From contig NC_092575.1 of the NCBI RefSeq assembly GCF_037975245.1, forward strand, positions 16,584,810-16,648,809: 64,000 nucleotides of DNA, read 5' to 3'. Numbering within the stretch: position 1 is the stretch's first letter; each line of letters begins with the position of its first letter. This document shows, one piece after another, positions 1-11,100 of the stretch. Source of the DNA: Apostichopus japonicus (lineage: Eukaryota > Echinodermata > Holothuroidea > Aspidochirotida > Stichopodidae). A program made the position numbers and the translations under genes. The notes under the pieces are model-generated. The model searched no databases, was not told the origin of the DNA, and saw only the letters and a program-made list of their open reading frames with translations.

Positions 1-229
1 TATGTCTAGGTTAAGTGTCGGGGGGGGGGGCGTTCATAATAATTAATTCATAATATATAAGAGTTTAAAGAGCAAATTACGTGGCGTATCCATGACTGTT
101 TCAGTTGTTCACGCTCGGGTCATACTTTATTAACAAAATATTGGTAGACCTTATACCTATAATATATAATATTGCAACAGAAATATCCCCTCAGATACCT
201 TTTCAACTATTTGTTTGGTCTCATTGCAG

Positions 230-310
230 CTCAACACCAATGTGCTATCGACAACGGACAATGTAGTGAGCTTTGTTTTCCAGAGGGGTTCTCTTTCGTC
301 TGCGTTGGAG
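230..310 (+). CDS. EGF-like exon of left-edge gene (partial gene)
   Basis: An 81-nt exon bounded by a tcattgcag acceptor and a gtttgc donor, phase 1 in and out. It encodes a short EGF-like segment beginning AQHQC and containing DNGQCSELC and FVCVG. It has four cysteines rather than the usual six. The pattern matches the EGF that follows a YWTD propeller in LDL-receptor relatives. The same exon, with nearly the same residues, occurs four more times in the window, so this is the tail of a paralogous gene whose upstream exons lie off the left edge. Confidence 0.8.
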
Positions 311-821
311 GTTTGCAAATTTCATATTGGCATTTGATTCGTTTCGGTTCGTCTATTCAATGAAATGTTCGACTTACTCGTTTTCAAATTTGTCTGTAAA
401 GTTTATCGGTCCGGAATATATATCCCCAAAACTGCAGTATTGTATGTAATATATTAAAACTGGTACCCAACTACACATTCCAATGATTTAAGTTCCATCA
501 GGGGATGAGCTTTTACTCACGAACACTTCCTAATTCTCGATTGGGTGTTGATGTCGGTGGTGTTGGTGTTGGAAAAGTGGAATGAAGGTAGACGGTTCTG
601 ACGAAACACAAGTAAATGTTCAAATGTATTAAAAGAAATATTTAATGACATTTGCCAAATTGGTCAATGTATGGTAACGTACGTTTACTTTTTTATTCCT
701 TCCATTACCTTCCTTCCACGAACACAATTATTGCTCAACAAAGGAACTATATTTTAAATCGATGGAATCGATTGAATAGCAATCACGTTTTATTTACTTT
801 GTTTTCTATATTTCATAAAAG

Positions 822-1091
822 TCAAACCTTTAGTCTCGAATTGTCCTGATGGTGTACATATGTACACGCAAGGACCAACGAAAGTCCCATGGCAGGAGCC
901 TACGGCAGTGAGTCGCATCCACGGAGTACAAACACCAGTTGCCTTGCCTTTCCGGAGTAGAACACATTTCCCAGGTTCAACTTTCAATTTGGGTCTCACA
1001 ACGGTTGTGTATATTTTCGAGGATGACGTAGGGAACGAGGCAAAGTGTTCCTTTAATATCGATCTCTCTCCAATATCGACGATGAATGAAG
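822..1091 (+). CDS. HYR (hyalin repeat) exon of left-edge gene
   Basis: A 270-nt exon, phase 1-1, from a cataaaag acceptor to an aatgaag/gtgagt donor. It encodes one HYR domain: NCPDGVHMYTQG at the start, VPWQEPTAVSR in the middle, then PGSTFNLG, VVYIFEDDVGNEAKCSFNI and a final NEG. The NCP...PGSTF..G...V.Y...D..GN.A.CSF pattern is the standard HYR signature, an immunoglobulin-like adhesion fold. No stop or frameshift is present. It joins the EGF exon upstream and the transmembrane exon downstream in frame. Confidence 0.85.
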
Positions 1092-1973
1092 GTGAGTTCA
1101 TTATATTTGACAGCAGCAAGTTTGGACAATAATGCGTAGTAGCAGTCTCTCTATTAATACAATGCTTCAAGGCACTCGTACTACTAGTATGAATAGTTCC
1201 TAACCTTTATATGATAGAAACGTGGTACATTTTAAGAAACGTCACCCCAGATAGAGCCTGGGCCCTAAACCAACAACTCATCCCCTGACCTTTACATCGC
1301 AACATGATATCCATACTGTTAATGGTGCAAATGTTTTGAAGGGTGACATAGAAGTACAGTATATAAAAATTTGTCCCAACTGAGTTGTTGATTGCACACA
1401 ACTATTCACACCATTGATACAAAATATCCATCGGAAATGGTCTTGCTTATAAAGTATTTATACGAAGGAAGTGTGATCGTATGTTCATGGATATGTACTT
1501 TCTATAGGATATATCCTTTACAAGTTAGCCCTACTGTGATCAACAGGTGTTGAGTGTGATTCCGTCATGCTAGACATGACGGTCCATCAATTTTACATTT
1601 TAAGAATCACTGACCACTAAAATGATACGAATTGGTGACTAAACTCCGTGATGTAGCGCGATCACATCACATATTGGGTATACTGAATGTTTCTATGCAA
1701 ATGTTCCTGTTTAAATGTAATGTTATCACACACGTTTGACAGACGTTAAGTTACAAACGTTTTTCAGAATAGAATGACAAAACATGTTTTATTTCTCAAA
1801 GCGAGCAGCTGGTTCTGTAGGTTTTGATGCAACCAGGACTGATTCTGGGCAATAATGGAGCCGCTGTAACAAATTTGTTGATCGAGCTACTATCGCTATC
1901 AACTAATAACATCGAAACATTTTGTCATCCATTTTTTATGATTCATGGTTATGATTTATCTTTCATGTTTCAG

Positions 1974-2353
1974 CCGTCAGGCCTACTGCCTCCGCTATTC
2001 GAAGCACCACCATGCCAGTATCTTTCCGTTCAACATCTCCCTTACCAACAACAACAACAACAACAACGACAACGACAACTCCAGCTTCTTCTATTTTCAG
2101 TGAATACTTTCCACACATCGTTGGATCTTTGTCAGTAATCGCGGTTTTCCTGATAGTCTTAGTTCTTACAATTGTTGCATGTTTCTTAAGATATTGTCGT
2201 TGTAATTGTAAACCGAAGTCAAGTAGATCCATTCCAGATCAAAAGATGATGCTTCCGATGCTCCCTCCGACTGCTCCCCCGCTCTACGACAATTTGAAGA
2301 ATATTACTACTTACAACGAAGATGACGATCACATCTATGCGACTTTTACCTGA
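1974..2353 (+). CDS. Terminal exon: Thr-rich stalk, transmembrane helix, cytoplasmic tail
   Basis: Starts after a ttcatgtttcag acceptor; the split codon from the HYR exon gives Ala. It reads through a Ser/Thr/Pro stalk with a run of eleven threonines encoded by an ACA/ACG repeat, probably O-glycosylated. A single hydrophobic helix follows (VGSLSVIAVFLIVLVLTIVA), then a Cys-rich juxtamembrane stretch (CFLRYCRCNCKPK) and a tail of about 50 residues containing PPLYDNL and HIYATFT, ending at TGA. The protein is therefore a type I membrane protein. The tyrosine motifs fit YxxPhi endocytic or SH2-binding sites; that use is inference. No equivalent exon was found after the four-module array. Confidence 0.85.
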
Positions 2354-3800
2354 ACCTTATCCTGAACGGGCTATTGGCCCGAGTTCCGGTGTGTTTTATA
2401 GGGCCCGGACACATGGAGGAGGCTGGGGAAATGTAGGATAACGAATAGGGTATTCTCAATTTCATAACGCACGGTAAATAAGGGAAAGATGAATTGCAAA
2501 AGGGGCCTGGTTTAGAGAAAAATATCCAAGGGTCCGATTTGTCTATCGAAGCCCCATTTATCCTATCGATGTTTTCCAAGTGCCCCAGTCCTGCCGAGAG
2601 TGAGTGGGTTCCACGGAAGACCAGGGTTAATAAGAGCACATTCAGTGAACATAGGTGAGGACACTGTGTTCTCGTTAGCATAGTATACTCGGGCTTAACA
2701 GAATCGCCGACTTCGAAAAGGGGACTGTAGACTTGGCTCCCGATGATATTGAGTGATGCTAGTGCACCTCTATTCTTAAGGAACCAAATATTTCTCGTGA
2801 GGTAGGTATTAAGGGGCGATATACTTGTACAAACTGCTAAATATGTTAAAGTGACCTTAAATCTCCATAAATTTACATTCACATTTGACATTTTTGGGGA
2901 ATATATGTATTCTTATGTTTACCTGTTGACTTACGTTTTGCTTCTGAGAAACAGACTTTATGGTATGTTGTATGTGTGTTAGACTAAGCAGTGCAGCCGA
3001 TCTAACTGTTGAGCAAAAGTTGTTTATAAATTAAAAGTTGTATAAAAATATAGCCTGGACTGCTAGCAGTCTTAATAACTGTTTATAACAGCATGTCAAA
3101 ACTAATTTTGTGTCTATAGTCATCATTTTCAATAAAAAAAATCATGATGTCTGTGAACAGTCCACACATGATATAAACAAAATAGAAATGATTTAAGAAA
3201 TTCATATCGAATAACCCAATTTTCACCTTATTTTCCCTTTATGAAATAAGAAAGATATTTTCTTTAAACTGCTAACTTGTAGCCCATCATTTAGCCATGA
3301 TAAATCCAAGTTAGATTGGAAGGTATTCAATAAGGCCTATGTGTGACTTTTTATGAACTCACAGGCCATGTATAACTTGTAATCAATTATTCGATATTAC
3401 TATAGTGGAGGGGGGGGGGGATAAAAACAGTTCGATATTACAAATAACATATCTATAAATGACGACACTAAATGTTCTTGAATTACCTGTGTTTATTTTG
3501 AGCTAGTGAACATAAACATTGTCAAAAGGTACATTTGTCAACAGGGCGAATTTGGGCCAAATTAGTGGACGGTATTGCGTGTATGCGAAATAATTACCGC
3601 AAGCACTCTCATCGTCTTGTATGTCTCTATAAAAACAAGTGTTTTTACATATTAAATTAAGCTATCACTTAATCACTTAAAAATAAGCTAATCACTTAAA
3701 AATAAGCTAATCACTTTAATATAAGCTATCACTTAATCTTGATAAAACCAGCTACATTGTTTTCAATAAAAGTAAATATTTTTCTTGGAAAAATGACATT
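2354..3800 (+). other. 3' UTR and downstream intergenic DNA
   Basis: AT-rich sequence after the stop codon. An AATAAA hexamer at 3131-3136 is a possible polyadenylation signal, giving a 3' UTR of about 0.8 kb. A 546-nt reading frame on the opposite strand (2346-2891) has no recognisable domain. A poly-G run lies near 3411-3420. Short direct repeats of aataagctaatcactt occur at about 3657-3735, just before the reverse transcriptase fragment. No other gene seen. Confidence 0.4.
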
Positions 3801-3803
3801 TTA

Positions 3804-4389
3804 ATGGATGGTAAGCCTATCAAGCATGTGCATAGTGTTAAGTTTCTCGGAGTATATATTGATAGTAAACTTACTTGGTGTGAACATATATCAAATATTG
3901 CAAACACTGTGGCGAAAAATGGTGGTATCATTTCTAAGTTGAAACACTACGTTCCTCAGAAACTTCTTAGAATGCTTTACCAAACATTAGTTTTCCCCCA
4001 TTTTTCATATTGCTCTATAATCTGGTCTGGCACCCATAATGTTTATCTTAACCCTCTTGAAATCCTACAAAAGAAAGTCATTCGTCATATAACTCATTCT
4101 GAATATCGTGAACACACCAGCTCACTTTTCAAATTGCTCAACTTATTAAAATTTAGCGATATTGTTAGGCTGAATGTAAATGACTTCTTTACTGAACAGC
4201 GCCATACATCGTCACCGCACTAGAAGTGCCAGTCAAGCACACCACAACTTATGTAATACAACATTCGGTATGTTAAGACTAAAGAATCGTGCTATGGGGA
4301 CATGGAATTCTCTAACTACTACTATAAAATCTACATCATCTAAAGTAACATTTTGTAAAACGCTAAAAAAAGTAATCTCTCAGTATTGA
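3804..4389 (+). pseudogene. 5'-truncated non-LTR retrotransposon, C-terminal RT region
   Basis: Two overlapping frames (3804-4223 and 4180-4389) make up the C-terminal part of a CR1/L2/Jockey-type reverse transcriptase polyprotein. Visible landmarks are VKFLGVYIDSKLTWCEHI, MLYQTLVFPHFSYCSIIWSG, LEILQKKVIRHIT, then HRTRSASQAHHN and GMLRLKNRAMGTWNSL. These are the thumb and post-RT motifs of this class. The frame breaks near 4190 and the catalytic palm is missing, so it is a dead 5'-truncated insertion. A short AT-rich tail follows the TGA. Confidence 0.8.
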
Positions 4390-4730
4390 AACATCGTTTA
4401 CATTGTATGTTATTAATTATTCCTTATTAAGACATTAAATATATTTACATATGCGTATGCAGGGGGGCGTTGGGGGCGCCCCCCCCCCCCCCAGGTAGGT
4501 AAAAGAGGGGAGAAAAAAAGAGAAGAAAAAGGGAAAAAAGGAGGGAACAGAAGAAAACCGCCAAGACACCGGGAAGGGATGAGGAACAGTCATAGTTACA
4601 GTGCTGATCAATATTATATATAAAGGGTAGCCAGTGACGGATCGAGAATTACGGAGGGGGCGTGCGCCCTATCCTACCCCTTACACCGACAACTCCATTT
4701 TTGACGTTTCCATTTTTCCTCCATTTTTCC

Positions 4731-4734
<4 letters not shown>

Positions 4735-4786
<52 letters not shown>
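4735..4786. repeat. (TA)n microsatellite
   Basis: Near-perfect TA dinucleotide run of about 50 bases, read directly. Confidence 0.95.
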
Positions 4787-4791
<5 letters not shown>

Positions 4792-5599
4792 CATGACGCA
4801 TTTCGGTATTAGACCAGGATATATATGCGAACTGCTCTAGACCTATGTCCTTCGATGCAACACTGCCATCTAGCGATAAAATGTTATACACTCCGACATG
4901 AATGCTAATTGTTACCCCAAACCTAGTACCGTAACTCGTACAATGAATCTAAAAATAAATTCCGCATGCAATTGGAGAATTGAGCACGTCTCCTGTGAAT
5001 ATCATGTAGTGGATCCAAGGGCGTACCATGGGCGAGGGGGGGGGGGAGGCGGACGCACCCATCACTTCTTGAGATTGTTCCCATCTGCATGAAAACGCGC
5101 GCCCACAACCCTACACCCCTGTTATCGCTTCTCGATGAGTTGAATTTTCGAAAATTCCCTGACCATCATTCAAGTTCTTCATCATACTTCCCTCTACTCA
5201 TGCAACTTTGACCGGTCTGTTAGGGGTTGAAAGGGGTTTTTCTATATTGGTTGTCCATAGATGAAATTTTGTGCAACATTATGGGTATGTTTTTGAAGTG
5301 AATTTATTCACGAGAAATGGGAATGTTCAAATTTTGAACAAATAATGGGCTTGAAACCTCGAAAAAATGGGCTTACAGGTATTGTGGGCAGCGACGTAGA
5401 AACACCTACAAAAAGCAATGATCCACAGGAGATGCGATGAGGTCGAACATGATGTGTGACTGGTGACAATCTTCCAAAAGGTTATGGATGAAAACACTAT
5501 TGGGAAATTCTTGGTTCTCAGGCAAAAGTGTACATCTGGTTGGTCATTTCAAGCCCGAGAAGTGTCATTTCCGGTGATTTGGGGGTATCAAAACCAGAA

Positions 5600-6245
5600 A
5601 TTTTCTTGAACGCTGTGCGCCAACCGATGGTGGCGCTCCGCTTAGATAGTAATTCGCGCCCCCCGGGTTACAAAATCAAGAAAACCAGAATAACTTGGTC
5701 AGATTCTTTCTTCCTTTTTTGGTTATAAATAAAGGCCTTTCACCATTGTAAAACACGACTAGTGTGGACGATTATCTGCTGAGGAAATGGCAAGCAGAAA
5801 CGCCCAATATGTATACAAAACTACCGGTACATGTGATCTGATGATGATCTTATATAGCAGGAATAATATCTTTAGGTTTGCGCTTTACCATCTCAGATGT
5901 TAAAACTAAGTTTTTGTAAAGGTTCATCATTGTTGCTGTATTCAGACATTTGAACCACCAATTCTTTCCCGACGAGCCAGGCGAGCATCGTTCTTCCCGA
6001 CTGACGGCTCGGGAGGATCATCGTCCTGATGAGATTTAAGAACTATTTTTCTAAAAATGTCAGAATAACCTTGACAAACCGCAAACATTCCAGACAACCG
6101 TCGCTCTCGTCCTACGAAATATAAGTCATGGGAAGGGGGAGGGTGAAACACGCTCGTCCCCATAGTTACGCCCTGATCGCCCGAATGAGAATTTAGGAGT
6201 TCTCGAATACCACTTTTCAGAAAAAGTCATGATTTCTTGACAAAC
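5600..6245. repeat. Dispersed repeat, copy 1
   Basis: The stretch at about 6040-6245 (gtcagaataaccttgacaaa through gtcatgatttcttgacaaac) recurs almost unchanged at about 9930-10125. The GATGGTGGCGCTCCGCTTAG segment at about 5628-5647 recurs in reverse complement at about 10126-10150. Two pieces of one repeat family in different relative orientation suggest a rearranged mobile element. No coding capacity was recognised. Confidence 0.7.
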
Positions 6246-7973
6246 CGCGAACTTTCCCGACGACCATCGCTGTGGCAGACAGAAAATAACTGCTATAAGG
6301 ATGGGAGGTGGTGGGTGAAGGGATTGCTACACCCACACCCCTCATAGTGCATGGCACGTTTCCTTTTAGGGGTGTGCTTTGGAAATCTGTCCTTTCTACA
6401 TACCACCACACTATACCTTCCTCTGTGTAGGTGTTCCAATGTCCTTGGAAGTGAGTAGGGCTCAATGTGTCCCCCTCTCCATTGTTGACTTTCATGGTTG
6501 GTGAATACACTGCTGTGTCAGATCTAGGATCACAAGATGTGTGAATGTTTAGTTCATTCACCGTTTCCGGGTATACTGGTAATGAAATGTACAACGACAT
6601 GTATATGTACTAATTAAAATGGTGCAAATCTCTACGTGCAAATCTCTACAACGTGACCTGTCATCTTTTTCTTTCGAGTGTTTAAATTATCACTCTTATA
6701 TTATCGAATAACTACGTTTTGTGACTTAATTTTAAGAAAAAAGCTTTTCCATTTTCAAATGAATTTTTATGTTGTCTCTTGACATTTTTCCTCACCGTAG
6801 CACCATATATAGTGTTGTATATCATAAAGATATGTTTATTACTCGATTCATAATCAAGTTAATTAATAACCACCTTAATAACAATGAGTCCATGCAGCTC
6901 ATCATATAATTCCACAGCACCTTGAGCAGTGCCTCCCCTGAACATTACCATATACCACGCGCTTTTAAAATTACATTTTTCTTAATATTTTCGCGAGTAT
7001 CCTCACTCATCTTTCCATCATTATTATTACTTCACCATAAAAGAATAAGGAAAGCATATATACGTCAGCTCTTGTCATCGGCAAACAGCGCTTACTAAAA
7101 GAAGAACAGGGGGGGGGGGGGGAGATCAGCGAAGCACTTTAATATCTTTGTAATATTTCCTGATGTGTATAACCTTTCAACCTCTAAAAGTGATAAACGC
7201 AATACTAACGAAAACTCAGAAGGTTAAAACACACGGTTACACTTTATCGTTCAAGAGTATAGGCTATTATACCTACCTACATAAACAGTTACACAAAGGG
7301 TGATCTTGTGGGACTTTCCCTTTGTCTATAACTTCTTGTTTCTTTAATCCCAAAGTATAAAGATAATTTATGACATTTTAGACAACAAAAAACTGTACAA
7401 TGTCTTGTCGTTCATACCAGCCAAGGGGAAGGGGATTTGAGAAGGAAGGTGAGGTAAGGTGGAGGGGTCGGTTAGTTAGTTACATGCCTATATATGATAC
7501 ACAATTTAAGTTGCGTGTAAATTGATCGGTTAAACATGTGCTACGTCAGAGCGATGACAGGTGCAGTAGAAAGAATTTCCATGTTCCCCTTTTCGACAGT
7601 ACAGTATTACCGTACTGTGACTGTACTGGGATGGTCTCTTATAACTGCGGATTCTCCATGGACCCTAACCCCATGAAGGAATTACGTGTTGATATTAATG
7701 ACTGCTACGTATATCATGGAAGACACTGTCTTACCGTTATCATGGAATTCAATTGCAACGTATACAAGAACGTAATGTGCCACAAACTATTAAACGAAAC
7801 TTTCACTTTTAGCTTCCTGTTTCATGCCAAGTTTGTCCATCCTGTTTTCAGAGATCTAACTGTTTTGCTTGTTTAATAGCATTCATTTCTACCACAGACT
7901 ATAACCTGGTGTGCTGCTTCTTTTTAAGTTTGCCACCCAATTCAAGTTCCCAGTGCACAAGCACGTGTTAGGC

Positions 7974-7979
7974 TATATA
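7974..7979 (+). promoter_or_regulatory. Possible TATA box upstream of orphan signal-peptide exon
   Basis: TATATA lies 35 bases before the ATG at 8014. If used, the 5' UTR would be only about 10 bases. Such motifs are common by chance in AT-rich DNA, so this is weak. Confidence 0.2.
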
Positions 7980-8013
7980 GCTGTTGGCCGCAAATCATCT
8001 TGCTGTGTTCAAA

Positions 8014-8068
8014 ATGAATTTATCAATAGGCTGCTTCTTCTTCATTGTGCTTTTCACTGGTTCGGTTG
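8014..8068 (+). CDS. Orphan signal-peptide first exon
   Basis: ATG followed by a classic signal peptide, MNLSIGCFFFIVLFTGSVG: a short polar start, a Cys/Phe/Ile/Val/Leu core and a small-residue cleavage region. It ends in phase 1 at a strong gtaagt donor. The phase equals that of the array's own signal-peptide exon at 17187, so this exon could splice in frame to the same CUB acceptor at 20880 as an alternative first exon. It could instead be the remnant first exon of a lost paralog. No coding exon was found between it and the retroelement at 13.35 kb on the + strand. Confidence 0.5.
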
Positions 8069-8099
8069 GTAAGTAATTGTAGTAACAGGGTAACATATG

Positions 8100-8455
8100 A
8101 CGTCCACGGTCTGCCTTTGCAGGGCAGTCTAGCAAATATGATAAGTCGACGGTCTGCCTTAGTCTATGATATATATGGCAAGTCAACAGTCTGCCTTCGC
8201 AGTCTAGCATACACACTACGTCAATGGTCTGTCTTCAAAGGGCAGTCTAGCATATATAATAAGTAAACGGTCTGCCTTTGCAGGACAGTCTAGGATATAT
8301 ATGTCAAGTCAACAGTCTGCCTTCGCAGTCTAGCATACACACTACGTCAACGGTCTATCTTCATAGGGTAGTCTAGCAAATATAATAAGTCAACTGTCTG
8401 CCATATAAACTACGTCAACGGTCTGCCTTCGCTGGGCAGTCTAGCATATATGCAT
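8100..8455. repeat. Minisatellite
   Basis: About eight degenerate tandem copies, roughly 45-55 bases each, of a unit containing gtcaacggtctgcct, a cgcagggcagtctagca segment and an AT-rich spacer (tatataataa). Alternating copy types give a partial higher-order pattern. It lies in the putative first intron of the 8014 signal-peptide exon. Confidence 0.85.
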
Positions 8456-8459
8456 GTAT

Positions 8460-11100
8460 GTGTTTTAGATCCTCCTGCAAGCAGGAACTAGTGAATAAGC
8501 CTCATTGGCTTATCAAAGCCGCAAGCTGACCGAAGTTAGTCTCTTACATTCATATTTAACGTCCATGATTACGAATTGTCAATGGTAAATATGTGTAATT
8601 CAGTATATATCATATATGCAAATCAAGGGTCAGTATATGCCTCGGAATTCAGTCTTCGATTTCAGCCCTGTCGAATTCGAATTCAGTCTTCGACGGTTAC
8701 TTTGTTTCTATGAATAATTTAAGATGGTTGATTACTCCTTAAAACTTCTTCACAGCACGTGTCAGCCTGTAGCCTATACGTATACTAATGAAGAGCATCA
8801 TGTGGCACTCATGTAGTCTCGATTCGCGTTATATTTACGCAGTATCGGTAAGGAATGCTTAATACACATACACCATTGGTAGTCAAGTCATACTTGGTTT
8901 GCTGTATCATGCCAAATCCATCAGTGTCAGTTGCAACCAGAAACTCTGCGCCCACATATAAGTCGTTGGAATTGCTTGTAAGTATTAACCTTTCGTTAGT
9001 CTTTCTTCCGATTTTGAATAAATTGTACAAGTTTTCCTAAAAATATACCTTAAGGATTTCAAAACATTTATTCCCCCTCCCTTCCCCTGAAGAAAACATG
9101 TTGGCGTGGCACCATCTGAAGTCCATATGTGTATATTTAGAACAAATCCTAACGGACGACCTGCTTTTGTAGCGATATCAAATTCATACTACTGTACCAA
9201 CAGGCAGGTGTTACCTCTCTGGTATAACTCTGTCGGGATTATGATTTTAACTTAATTCAACTAAAATTAAAGGCTCTCTTAAAATTAAAGGCTACTAATT
9301 GGACAACAATCCCTGCGTATAGCTCCAGTAAACTACAAGATCAAACTAACCAACGAGAGGCGAAACTATTATATTATGAATTTAGATTGAATTTATAGTA
9401 AACTTTGAAGTATCGAGGAAGTACCCTGGGAAAATATGCCAATAATTATTTGAATTTATGTGACTTAGGATGGTATGTGCCTCCTCTCTAACATCGCCCC
9501 CCCCCCCCGTTCACAATCTCCTCAGAACAGAAGCCCATCTTGGCCATTGGTCGAAGCTATGCATTTTCTTATCATACATGTGAACATGACAATGATACGA
9601 CGTGGTAGCCTTTAATTCAACCCTCAAAAAGAAGTGCCCTATTTCAGGAAGCTAAACCCGCGGAGTTGTTCCCTGCTAAAACCGAGTAGTTTTAATGGTA
9701 AGGCCTATAGGTAAAACCCAGCACTGTCTTTATGGAAAAGTCTCCACACTCAGTTGCAAAGATAAACAACAGACGACATTCATGCTTGTTTCGATTTCCT
9801 GTTGAGTTTAAAGGTAAAGTAACGACTAAACTATTAAATCTACATTGTATTCCGATGTACGCGGTAACATACAGCTGCATCTTTACCATCCTACATGGGT
9901 TTAGGGTGATATCGTTTGAACTATTTTTGTAAAAATGTCAGAATAACCTTGACAAACCGCAAACATTCCAGACAACCGTCGCTCTCGTCCTGCGAAATAT
10001 AAGTCCTGGGAAGGGAGAGGGTGAAACACGCTCGTCCCCATAGTTACGCCCTGATCGCCCTAATGAGAATTTAGGAGTTCTCGAATACCACTTTTCAGAA
10101 AAAGTCATGATTTCTTGACAAACCTAAGCGGAGCGCCACCATCGGTTGGCGCGGAGCGTACGAGGATTTTTTTGCCAAAAAATAATCCTAGATCGTCGGA
10201 AATGACACTTCCTGTTCAAGTTGCATGTACACATCGGTTATTTTCTCATGTCTTAGGATTTTGACTTTCAATAATTTTATTAATGCATTATGGGTCCGTA
10301 TGCAATGAACATAACTAGAGAACTGTTGGTTGGGGAAATTATTGAAATGTCATATGCTTAACTTTTTTCTTAATTTTTGATTTTCCGGGGGGGGGGGTGG
10401 GCAAGTGCCCCCTTACTGTATGGAGTATAATGGAGACTACTGTATAAATACAGTAATCAAACCTAAGCATAGGCCTAATTTCGGCTGAAACTTAGTCTCC
10501 ATCTAAGCCTAATTTCCTGTGCTTTTTTACTTACCAGATACACCGAAGGCATCTTTATTCTCACCTTTAATATTTATATTCAAATGAAAGCCCTGCCTTC
10601 TTTTTCAAAAGAACGCAGTTTCAAGTCTGTTGGGTGTTGGGTTATTGTTTCAAAAGTTTCTGGAATTGGGTCTTAAATTATATAATTTGTTTTCATTATA
10701 ATAATAAATAACACAATTAGCTCGATACAGACATTACTACGCAATGAGCCCATGATCACAATGTCCGTATTCCGTATCACGTGAAAATATGTATATTTTC
10801 TTGTTCAGTCTTGCATGAGTTTTCTTTCCCAGTAAAACGGGCCCTCCCTATCCTATAGCGGAGGCCCCTTTTGGTGGGGCCACCTGCCCAGCACGGTCCA
10901 CGCCCATAGGAGTTACGCTACTTTGCCCACATGCTTTTCATTTCGAAAGACGCACACTTTCAAGTTCATTACGCACTGAAGGCCTCGATTCTGTATCTGC
11001 CTTCAGTTTAGGGAAGATCTTGGGATTTTCATCCCTAGATATCGCTAGATATTGCTAGGTATCCATACAGTAGAGTGCCCTTGGGATTTCTTGGATTTTT
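8460..11100. other. Intergenic or intronic DNA with repeat debris
   Basis: No convincing gene. Holds a possible - strand propeller-like segment at about 8870-8955 (see findings), a poly-C run (about 9499-9509), the second copy of the dispersed repeat (9905-10200), a poly-G run (about 10387-10397), and repeat-like GC-rich sequence at about 10840-10910. Confidence 0.35.
9905..10200. repeat. Dispersed repeat, copy 2
   Basis: About 195 bases nearly identical to 6040-6245 in the same orientation, followed by the reverse complement of a segment found near 5610-5650. See copy 1. Confidence 0.7.

Larger units (their letters stand above)
4390..8013. other. Intergenic repeats, no convincing gene
   Basis: Contains G/C homopolymer-rich repeat debris (4460-4500, 5035-5055), a purine-rich block (4500-4570), a (TA)n microsatellite (about 4735-4786), and a dispersed repeat (about 5600-6245) with a second copy near 9.9-10.2 kb. 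A 127-codon open frame on the - strand (6217-6600) and a 112-codon Cys-containing frame on the + strand (7538-7876) have no recognisable family. A poly-G run lies at about 7110-7122. Confidence 0.4.

Noticed and set aside
2346-2891. 181-codon frame on the - strand over the 3' UTR
   Set aside because: No recognisable domain, no signal peptide, overlaps the terminal exon of the left gene on the other strand; probably chance or repeat-derived.
6217-6600. 127-codon frame on the - strand
   Set aside because: Partly overlaps the dispersed repeat and has no domain match I recognise.
7538-7876. 112-codon Cys-containing frame
   Set aside because: Contains eight or more cysteines but no recognisable pattern, no signal peptide and no paralog in the window.
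8014-8266. Overlapping 73-codon frames through the 8.1-8.45 kb minisatellite
   Set aside because: Products of the tandem repeat; only the 8014-8068 signal peptide with its donor is supported.
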